A stretch of DNA of 21,070 bases from a virus. The notes below the pieces were generated by a model. That model made no database searches, was not told the origin of the DNA, and saw nothing but the letters and a program-made list of their open reading frames with translations. Shown in pieces: positions 15,170 through 21,070 of this stretch (the stretch's first letter is position 1; every line of letters starts with the position of its first letter). The DNA is taken from IMG/VR virus record IMGVR_UViG_3300009181_000425, positions 1 through 21,070 of that record, one strand, 5' to 3'. A program made the position numbers and the translations under genes.

Positions 15170-15209
15170 CGGGCATACACTTGACAAAGGTGTATACCCG
15201 TGTTACAAT
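15170..15209 (+). promoter_or_regulatory. Sigma-70 promoter inside an inverted repeat (operator candidate)
   Basis: TTGACA (15181-15186), a 17-bp spacer and TACAAT (15204-15209) make a near-consensus promoter. An inverted repeat, CGGGCATACAC (15170-15180) and GTGTATACCCG (15190-15200), with one mismatch in 11 bp, flanks the -35 box, so that box lies exactly in the loop. A dimeric regulator bound there would block or modulate RNA polymerase. Predicted start is near 15216, only about 12 nt before the ATG at 15228, so the AAGGAG ribosome-binding site would be at the very 5' end. Confidence 0.65.
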
Positions 15210-15227
15210 TTCACTAAGGAGTAAATT

Positions 15228-15413
15228 ATGCTACTTACTATGTTGCTTCAAGGATTTATTACTGCTGTAATATTTATCTTTTTAAGCTCCACTATTAGTG
15301 CTATAAAAGCTTTTATGTTTGCCCGTAAATGGAATCAATATATGAAAGAAAGGGGGGATAAGCACTATGAAGATGCGAGCGCACCTATCACTATCAAAAA
15401 ATCCGTGCACTAG
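15228..15413 (+). CDS. Small membrane protein, first of an overlapping pair
   Basis: The 61-residue protein begins with a strongly hydrophobic helix (LLTMLLQGFITAVIFIFLSS), continues with ISAIKAFMFARKWNQYMKERG, and ends with a polar tail. One membrane span with a basic cytoplasmic side is predicted. AAGGAG precedes the ATG, and a near-consensus promoter lies directly upstream. It overlaps the next gene by 47 nt in another frame. Small overlapping membrane genes near a holin could be lysis partners, but neither this nor the next shows a lipobox, so they are not a classical Rz/Rz1 pair. Confidence 0.65.
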   Translation: MLLTMLLQGFITAVIFIFLSSTISAIKAFMFARKWNQYMKERGDKHYEDASAPITIKKSVH

Positions 15414-15573
15414 ATTATTAGTTAAGATAGGCATTTATATACTTGCCGCAGTAATAGGCATAACATTAACAATTTTATATTCAATAGCCTTATTAGGTGC
15501 ATTCGCTTTATTTTATCATAGAGTCCTTAAATTTGCGCTTCATTGTATTAAACGAGCATACTTTAGAAAATGA
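15367..15573 (+). CDS. Small membrane protein, second of an overlapping pair
   Basis: The 68-residue protein starts at an ATG preceded by AGGGGGG about 9 nt away, inside the previous gene. A basic N-terminus (MKMRAHLSLSKNPCTRLLVK) precedes a hydrophobic stretch of about 35 residues (IGIYILAAVIGITLTILYSI and on to LLGAFALFYH), enough for one or two spans, then a basic end. No lipobox. It overlaps the following gene as ATGA. The 47-nt overlap with the previous gene and the own ribosome-binding site argue that both are real. Function unknown; membrane or lysis accessory is a guess. Confidence 0.6.
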   Translation: MKMRAHLSLSKNPCTRLLVKIGIYILAAVIGITLTILYSIALLGAFALFYHRVLKFALHCIKRAYFRK

Positions 15574-16085
15574 GTAGAAGAACTAGAAGATTAGAACAAG
15601 CTAAGAACCACTCAAGAAGGTTCGTAGATGATGTAACTGGAGAAGTAGGTTACACAAATAACATGAGAATGGATTCTAAAGGTAGAATGGTTAAGCCTGA
15701 AAACTATGACCCAATACCTCCAAATGAAATCATAATTGATATTGAACCTCCCTTACCTCCGCTAAATGCTAGACCTAAACCTGCAGAACGTAATGGTGTA
15801 TATAAAGATGTATACAACTTCCCAAGTTCATACTTAGATAGATTACAGTTTTACCCAAATGGTGTATTAGTTGGAGAGCTAAATCCAGATTTAGTATCAA
15901 TACAACTAGAAGATTTACAGTCATGGGAAGAACTTGACGTTATTTGGGATGCTCCTTCAAGTCAATTTACCAATTCATCTTGGAACCAAAACATTAATTT
16001 TGTTGATAATATATACTCCCAAGTTTATACATTTGGCGACAGAATTACCAGAGAAGATTACGACCCACTACCAGGGGAAGATTAA
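15570..16085 (+). CDS. Unknown soluble protein next to the neck genes
   Basis: The 171-residue protein is not recognised. It starts with a basic helix (SRRTRRLEQAKNHSRR), then FVDDVTGEVGYTNNMRMDS, a proline-rich middle (IEPPLPPLNARPKP) and an acidic C-terminal half with SYLDRLQFYPNGVLVGEL and several Trp. The N-terminal DDxTGEVGYxxNMxxD stretch could be a small fold that binds the head or neck but is only a pattern. It has no membrane segment. It overlaps the previous gene by ATGA and is followed after 3 nt by the gp4-like gene, so a connector or assembly role is suggested by position. Confidence 0.65.
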   Translation: MSRRTRRLEQAKNHSRRFVDDVTGEVGYTNNMRMDSKGRMVKPENYDPIPPNEIIIDIEPPLPPLNARPKPAERNGVYKDVYNFPSSYLDRLQFYPNGVLVGELNPDLVSIQLEDLQSWEELDVIWDAPSSQFTNSSWNQNINFVDNIYSQVYTFGDRITREDYDPLPGED

Positions 16086-16088
16086 ACC

Positions 16089-17057
16089 ATGGCAACATCA
16101 GGTGATACAACTTTTAACCTAACCACTACTGAAATTATACAAGAAGCCTTAGAGCTTATTGGTGTAGTTGGTATAGGACAATCTGTAAATAGTGAAGACT
16201 ATACTACATGCTTACGCAGCTTAAATATGATGGTAAAATCTTGGCAACAAGATGGTATATTCATTACACATGAAGCTGAAGCTACTGTATTCTTAGTTCC
16301 AGGTACTCAGAAATATGTACTAGGTGGAGCTTCTCCTAGCAGAACCGGTAAAGACCCAGTATTAGAAAATCAAACTACATCAGATATAGCTGCTGCTGCA
16401 ACTACTGTAAATGTTACTACTACTGTAGGTATGACAGCTTTAGATCCTATTGGTATTGTTATGGATAGTGGCGCAGTACATTGGACTACAATTGCAAGTA
16501 TAACAGATGCTGATACTTTAGAATTGACTGTAGCCATAACAGGTGCTGCAAATACTGGTAACTATGTATTTAGCTATACCAATGCTATGGGCAGACCTTT
16601 AGAAATATCTTATGTATTAATGAGAAATGCTGGTGGTACCGCTGACTCTTTAACTTCTTCGTTAAGTGAAAGAAAGTTACAAGAAATTGGTAAAGGTCAA
16701 TATAAAGGATTGTATAATAAAGGTACTCAAGGTACCCCAGTAATGTTCTATCAAGAGAAAGGTAATACATCAACTAATTTATATGTATGGCCAACAGCTT
16801 CTGTTGCTAGTGAAAGATTAAAAGTAACATATAAAAGAATCATAGAAGATTTTGATAATGCAAATGATGTAGCAGATTTACCTGCCAATGCAGCTTCATG
16901 TTTAGCTTATAACTTAGCTTCTTATATTGCACCTAAATATGGTAAAGAACAAAAGGCAGCACAAGCAGTAGCTCCAATAGCTTCAAGCTTATTGAACAGC
17001 TTAAGAAGTGATTTACAAGAAAAAACTAAACTTAAAATAGTACCAAGGAATCAATAA
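16089..17057 (+). CDS. P22 gp4-like tail accessory (head-tail adaptor) protein
   Basis: The 322-residue protein should form the first ring below the portal, sealing the neck. The N-terminal TTTEIIQEALELIGVVGIGQ, then CLRSLNMMVKSWQQDGIFIT (41-60), matches the tail accessory factor family of P22 gp4. A beta domain of about 75 residues (92-165, with DPIGIVMDSGAVHWTTI) follows and is absent from the 166-residue P22 protein. The rest (YKRIIEDFDNANDVADLPA, AYNLASYIAPKYG) continues the family pattern. AGGGGA lies upstream of the ATG. The stop overlaps the gp10-like gene as TAATG. Confidence 0.86.
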   Translation: MATSGDTTFNLTTTEIIQEALELIGVVGIGQSVNSEDYTTCLRSLNMMVKSWQQDGIFITHEAEATVFLVPGTQKYVLGGASPSRTGKDPVLENQTTSDIAAAATTVNVTTTVGMTALDPIGIVMDSGAVHWTTIASITDADTLELTVAITGAANTGNYVFSYTNAMGRPLEISYVLMRNAGGTADSLTSSLSERKLQEIGKGQYKGLYNKGTQGTPVMFYQEKGNTSTNLYVWPTASVASERLKVTYKRIIEDFDNANDVADLPANAASCLAYNLASYIAPKYGKEQKAAQAVAPIASSLLNSLRSDLQEKTKLKIVPRNQ

Positions 17058-18547
17058 TGGGAGAACGTAAAGTTGTTCCATTCTTAGTTCCTAACTATCA
17101 ACAGAAGGGACTAAAGTTAGCCGGGCAACAAAGACTAAAGAATTGTTATTTTCACATGACTCCTGGAATGATAGATGGTAGGGGTCAATACTCTGTCCTA
17201 TCTGCTCCCGGGTTCTTAGATACTGTTACAATAGCTGGAACTACTGTTAGAGCTTGCATATCTTATAATAATGTAGGTTACGCAGTTGTAGATAATAAAC
17301 TTAAGAAGATAACCTCAGCATTTGTAGTATCAGATCTAGGCGTTACTCTTGGTGGCTCCACTGGATTAGTTACTATGGCGGCTACTGGTACTGAAGTTGT
17401 AGTATGCGCCAATAGTAAAATATATAGAATAAATACAGCTACAGACGTTGTTACTGATATTACAGCTGTATTAACAGCTATTGATGCTTTAAATATACCA
17501 ATAGCAGTAATGTCTCAGAATAAAAGATTCATCTATATTACTTCTAATGCCTCACAAGTACATATATCTGCAATATATAACTGTAACTCAATTACTTCAT
17601 TAAATGGTTTCATACCAAATACAATAGCTGGTACCCTGTCTACTGGCGCGGTTACTACTTGGTACCAATACTACTTTAATGAAAATGCAGTAGAAGTATT
17701 TAGAGATACTGGTGCTGAAATTGGACCATTTGCTAGAGTTGATGGTGGAGCTATACCTGTTGGTATTGCAGCATCAAGTTCAGCTTTATCTATTATGAAT
17801 AAAGTATACTACCTAGGGCGTACAACTAATGGACTATTAGGAGTAATAGAATTAGATGGAACTAATTATAAAGTTGTCAGTACTCCAGACTTTGTAGAAA
17901 CAATTAATAGCTATTATTCATATACAGATGCTTTAGCTTGGACTGATACACACAATGGACATATATTCTATAACATAACATTTCCAACAAAGGAATTAGC
18001 TCCAGGATTTTCCACTAACACTGGCATTACTTGGACATATGATATAACTACAAATCTATGGTTTATCAGAACTTCATATAATGATGCAGAAGATAGAGAA
18101 ACTAGACATAATGCCAATTGCTCTATGTACTTAGGCAATAAACAATTAATTGGCTCATGCACAGATGCAAACTTTAAAGAAATATCCACTAATTATTATG
18201 ACGAAGATGATGTAGCCATATATAGAGAACTTATAACAGCTACATTAATAGATAGGGATTCTTTCTTCTCGGTATATAATTTAGAGATTGACATAGAAAG
18301 AGGCATAGGTTTGACTTCAGGTCAAGGCTCAACTCCTCAAATTATGATTGAAATGTCTAAGGATAGGAATAATACTTGGAGTTCCCCGATTGTAAGAACT
18401 GCTGGTGCTTCAGGTCAATATAAGACTATTGTACGAATAGGTTCTTGTGGTGGAGGTAAATCCTTTACTTTAAGATTAACAATGACAGACCCTGTCGCAT
18501 GGGCTATTGCTGGAATTACAGCTGAAATAGAAGGTTCAGTAGACTAA
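17057..18547 (+). CDS. P22 gp10-like packaged-DNA stabilisation protein
   Basis: The 496-residue protein follows the gp4-like gene as in P22, and is about the length of P22 gp10 (472). It is rich in beta repeats, begins VPFLVPNYQQKGLKLAGQQRLKNCYFHMTP, contains segments such as RACISYNNVGYAVVDNKLKK, and near the end WSSPIVRTAGASGQYKTIVR then GSCGGGKSFTLRLTMTDPVAW, typical of the gp10-type tail hub beta-propeller. In P22 this ring attaches the needle and spikes below gp4 and keeps the DNA in the head. It is coupled to the previous gene by TAATG and to the next one the same way. Confidence 0.86.
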   Translation: MGERKVVPFLVPNYQQKGLKLAGQQRLKNCYFHMTPGMIDGRGQYSVLSAPGFLDTVTIAGTTVRACISYNNVGYAVVDNKLKKITSAFVVSDLGVTLGGSTGLVTMAATGTEVVVCANSKIYRINTATDVVTDITAVLTAIDALNIPIAVMSQNKRFIYITSNASQVHISAIYNCNSITSLNGFIPNTIAGTLSTGAVTTWYQYYFNENAVEVFRDTGAEIGPFARVDGGAIPVGIAASSSALSIMNKVYYLGRTTNGLLGVIELDGTNYKVVSTPDFVETINSYYSYTDALAWTDTHNGHIFYNITFPTKELAPGFSTNTGITWTYDITTNLWFIRTSYNDAEDRETRHNANCSMYLGNKQLIGSCTDANFKEISTNYYDEDDVAIYRELITATLIDRDSFFSVYNLEIDIERGIGLTSGQGSTPQIMIEMSKDRNNTWSSPIVRTAGASGQYKTIVRIGSCGGGKSFTLRLTMTDPVAWAIAGITAEIEGSVD

Positions 18548-18954
18548 TGGCAATAAATAAAGACTATGAATCTTTACCAAGCTTAGCACTAAAAGATCAT
18601 GAAGCTATCTGGAAGTCTTGGTTTAGTAATCTATATTACAATCTTTCAATTAAAAATCATCAAACTATAACATCAGCTGCTGCAATAAATCTAGATGCTA
18701 GGTTTGTTCGTTTGCAGTCATCAGGTTCTGGATATGCTGTAACATTAGAAGCTCCTACTTTACCAGGAATCTATAAGACAATACAGAAGACATCCAATAA
18801 TGCAGATAATATTACTTTAGCAATGACAAATTTAATAGGTCAACCATCAGGTACCACCTTGACATGGAACTCGCAAAATGACATAGTAGTATTAGTTAGC
18901 TGCGATAACTCAAAATGGTATATAGTTTCATATAATGGCGTAACATTTACATAA
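18547..18954 (+). CDS. Small beta-rich virion protein (domain as in the 8881 gene)
   Basis: The 135-residue protein has an N-terminal helical part (SLALKDHEAIWKSWFSNLYY) and a C-terminal beta domain (about 43-135) with FVRLQSSGSGYAVTLEAPTL, PGIYKTIQ, NITLAMTNL, VVLVSC and KWYIVSYNG. The same pattern is in the protein at 8881-9300. Position between the gp10-like and candidate ejection genes differs from that of its relative, which follows the capsid gene. The N-terminal part may anchor it in the tail. Its function is not known; a virion surface or neck accessory is the best guess. Confidence 0.67.
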   Translation: MAINKDYESLPSLALKDHEAIWKSWFSNLYYNLSIKNHQTITSAAAINLDARFVRLQSSGSGYAVTLEAPTLPGIYKTIQKTSNNADNITLAMTNLIGQPSGTTLTWNSQNDIVVLVSCDNSKWYIVSYNGVTFT

Positions 18955-18970
18955 GAGGGGATTACCTTTG
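18954..18970 (+). promoter_or_regulatory. Ribosome-binding site that decides a TTG start
   Basis: AGAGGGGA (18954-18961) begins at the last base of the previous gene's stop and lies 6 nt before the TTG at 18968. No other in-frame start is near, so the gene most likely begins with TTG. Confidence 0.6.
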
Positions 18971-20848
18971 GATTCACAATATACAAATGAAGATTACGGG
19001 ACCTTACAAGCAGCTTTAAACCAAGCGGCACAAGGTCAACAAGATGCTTTAGGTCGTGTACAGGTCAGGACAGATGCTACAGTTGGGGCTAATGTTGATT
19101 ACTTTAAACAGCTCACAGACCAAGCTGCTAGTTTGCTCGCCCCATATCAAGCACTAGCCAAACAAAGCTCAGGGCTATATATGGATGCTTTAGGCATGAA
19201 TGGTCAGGCTAAACAACAAGCTGCAATACCACAAGCTACACAAATATTTAATCAGCAAGGTATTAATGCTGCTCCATTATTACAATCTATTCCAGGTTGG
19301 GCCTATAATACTGCTGCTGGACAAGCATCTAACTTTATGGATTCTATATTTGGCGGCCCTGTTGCAGCTCCTGTACAACAACAAGCCCCTATGCAAGCTC
19401 CAGCACAACCTGGTAAATCACAAGCACAAAAACAACATGAAATGAATGTGGCCCTAGGAAGAGCATCTGGTCCATACGTGGGCCCAGAACAACGAGCTGC
19501 AGATGCTAATGCACAACAAACTGCTGCGCAACAATCACAATTAGATTCTTTATTCCAAAGGTATCAAGCACAGCAACAAGCTACACGGGCACCAGATCAA
19601 TTTGCCGCTAAGCCTGCATTCCAAGCGTACCAAGCTCCAGTAGATCCTAAAGTAGCAGAAGCTAAAGCTGCTCAATTGGCAGGCTTGCAAACTAAGGAAA
19701 AAGATTATTTAGCCGCCATTAATGCAGAAAAGGCTAAAACAACAGATCCTCAGATGATACAGTCTTTAGACAGTCTTGCTAAAAACAATTCATGGACTCA
19801 GCAATTAGCTGATATGAAAATGCAAGAGCAAAATGCTGCCAGACCTGCTAACAATACACCTGCCCAACTAACGCCAGCTGAAATGGGTATGTTGGTGAAG
19901 TCAGGTAGAATTCCAGGAGCTCAGCAAGGCCCAGTAACATTAGGGCAACAGCAACAACAAGGTCAATTTGCACAACAACAGCAAGGACAAACCCAGCAGC
20001 AACAACAAGGCCAAGGCGGATTGTCTCAATATATCCAACAAGTACTTGGCAATATGTCTGCCGAAACCAATTCAAGACCTAATGCCGGACAAGAAGCTAA
20101 TGATATATTATCCAAATTAATTGACCCAGCTACTGGGGCAGTAAATCAATGGATGAATTCTGATGTAGTTAGAAAGGTAATGGACGCTACTGTGGGTGCT
20201 GGTACTAATGCTGTACAAAATGCACAAGCAGCTAGAGGTATGTTAGATAGTGGTCAAACACTGGCAGAACTACAAAAGGTTGGAACTAATGCAGCCGGTC
20301 AGTATATTGTACCTTACGCTGGACAACTTGCTAATAATGTATTATCGACTGGTGCCAACTTGGCTAATAACAGATTAAGTAATTACTATAGCTTATTAGG
20401 TAAAGGTGTAGAGTTTGCCAATAATATGATTGGACAACAAGCTTCTATGACTCAAAACCTAACTAACCAATATTCAGGTATGGGCAATCAATTCTTAGGT
20501 AATCTACAAAGTCAAAGCAATGCTACTGCAAATAATCAAAATGCATTGATGCAAGGTGGTTTATCAAATATGCTTCAAGGTGGGCAACAAGCTGCCAATA
20601 CTACTGCAAACATATACGGCAACCTCGGTAACAGTGTAGCAGGCCAAAATGTATATGGTAATGATATATATGGTACAGCTCAAATGAAATCAGCTGGGAT
20701 TGAAGCAGATAGAGCAAATCAGAATGCTCAATTACAAGTGCTAATAGACCAACAAGATAGAAAAAATAAAGCTAATAACTTCGGAGCTATGTTTAATGGT
20801 GGTGGTTTAGCTTTAAGTCTTGGGGCAATGGCGTTAGGAGGATTATAA
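18968..20848 (+). CDS. Large Q/A-rich virion protein, candidate ejection (pilot) protein
   Basis: The 626-residue protein starts at TTG 18968, supported by AGAGGGGA about 7-14 nt upstream; no in-frame ATG lies nearby. It has helical Ala/Gln-rich regions, a very Gln-rich segment at about 320-352, Asn/Gly/Gln-rich stretches in the second half (LGNLQSQSNATANNQNA), and a hydrophobic Gly/Leu end (FNGGGLALSLGAMALGGL). Long, helical, low-complexity proteins placed after the neck genes are typical of podovirus ejection proteins (in P22 gp7, gp16, gp20) that pass into the cell with the DNA, and a hydrophobic end could enter membranes. No lytic transglycosylase motif is seen. Family identity is not established. 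Confidence 0.75.
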   Translation: MDSQYTNEDYGTLQAALNQAAQGQQDALGRVQVRTDATVGANVDYFKQLTDQAASLLAPYQALAKQSSGLYMDALGMNGQAKQQAAIPQATQIFNQQGINAAPLLQSIPGWAYNTAAGQASNFMDSIFGGPVAAPVQQQAPMQAPAQPGKSQAQKQHEMNVALGRASGPYVGPEQRAADANAQQTAAQQSQLDSLFQRYQAQQQATRAPDQFAAKPAFQAYQAPVDPKVAEAKAAQLAGLQTKEKDYLAAINAEKAKTTDPQMIQSLDSLAKNNSWTQQLADMKMQEQNAARPANNTPAQLTPAEMGMLVKSGRIPGAQQGPVTLGQQQQQGQFAQQQQGQTQQQQQGQGGLSQYIQQVLGNMSAETNSRPNAGQEANDILSKLIDPATGAVNQWMNSDVVRKVMDATVGAGTNAVQNAQAARGMLDSGQTLAELQKVGTNAAGQYIVPYAGQLANNVLSTGANLANNRLSNYYSLLGKGVEFANNMIGQQASMTQNLTNQYSGMGNQFLGNLQSQSNATANNQNALMQGGLSNMLQGGQQAANTTANIYGNLGNSVAGQNVYGNDIYGTAQMKSAGIEADRANQNAQLQVLIDQQDRKNKANNFGAMFNGGGLALSLGAMALGGL

Positions 20849-20849
20849 T

Positions 20850-21070
20850 ATGGCTATAGACTTTAATGCACTTAATGGTGGTGGACAATTACCAAGCTTT
20901 ACATCAAATGTAATGGCTCAATTAGAACAAGAGAAAGCAAGAGCTCAGCAAATGGATATTGCTAGAATGCAGATTGCCGCACAAGGACCAAATCAAATAG
21001 ACTTTGCTAGAGATGCTAGAGCTGCCCAAATGGATGCAGTTAAACTTGCTCGCGAGCAACAAGCAATGGG
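20850..21070 (+). CDS. Start of a further virion or ejection gene, cut by the window
   Basis: An ATG at 20850, 1 nt after the previous stop and preceded by GGAGGA (20837-20842), opens a frame that runs off the window edge (73 codons visible). It begins AIDFNALNGGGQLPSFTSN and continues with Glu/Gln/Ala-rich helix (AQLEQEKARAQQMDIARMQI), similar in composition to the preceding protein. It is probably a second ejection or internal virion protein. The partial length prevents any firmer call. Confidence 0.65.
   Translation, partial: MAIDFNALNGGGQLPSFTSNVMAQLEQEKARAQQMDIARMQIAAQGPNQIDFARDARAAQMDAVKLAREQQAM

Noticed and set aside
15228-15573. Rz/Rz1-type spanin pair
   Set aside because: The overlap is suggestive, but the second protein has no lipobox or signal peptidase II site and the first has no long periplasmic coiled coil.

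Overview
The window is mostly the late (packaging, capsid, tail and lysis) region of a tailed double-stranded DNA phage or prophage. From about 1300 to the right edge every credible gene is on the + strand. The genes are tightly packed, often overlapping or coupled as TAATG or ATGA, and AT-rich with many AGA arginine codons. Most are preceded by AGGAG-type ribosome-binding sites, so the host is a bacterium that uses Shine-Dalgarno initiation. A large P22-type portal and gp4-like and gp10-like neck proteins point to a podovirus with a P22-style neck. The host cannot be named from this sequence.

Layout: (a) 1-465 is GC-rich and unlike the rest. A minus-strand reading frame preceded by a long pyrimidine tract and an AG looks like a eukaryotic exon with its 3' splice site, so this end may be foreign or chimeric. 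(b) 466-1303 has no gene. It holds short direct and inverted repeats and one near-consensus sigma-70 promoter at 989-1017 that could drive the late operon. (c) 1304-5576 carries the small terminase, large terminase, portal and a small gene overlapping the portal end by 95 nt. (d) 5580-8756 carries a GroES-like co-chaperonin, a scaffold-like coiled-coil protein, two virion-type proteins and the major capsid protein. (e) 8811-8854 is a nested hairpin between the capsid gene and the next block. (f) 8881-14469 carries small beta-rich virion proteins, a repeat-built tail fibre, a small accessory protein and two tandem glycine-rich adhesin-like paralogues. (g) 14489-15573 is a membrane or lysis block: a 3-TM holin, a 50-residue membrane protein, an internal promoter inside an inverted repeat, and two overlapping small membrane proteins. 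(h) 15570-21070 carries an unknown protein, the P22 gp4-like and gp10-like neck proteins, a small beta protein related to the one at 8881, a large Q/A-rich candidate ejection protein with a TTG start, and the start of a further gene cut by the window.

These genes would work together as follows. The terminase pumps DNA through the portal into a scaffold-built shell whose folding may be helped by the phage GroES with host GroEL. The gp4-like and gp10-like proteins close the neck, fibre and Gly-rich proteins bind the host, the candidate ejection proteins enter the cell with the DNA, and the holin opens the membrane. No endolysin, integrase, repressor, polymerase, tRNA or CRISPR array is visible. 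The most unusual points are the foreign-looking left end, a 28-residue repeat in the fibre kept identical despite 17 synonymous codon changes, the promoter within a palindrome at 15170-15209, and the insertion of the fibre and lysis genes between capsid and neck genes.
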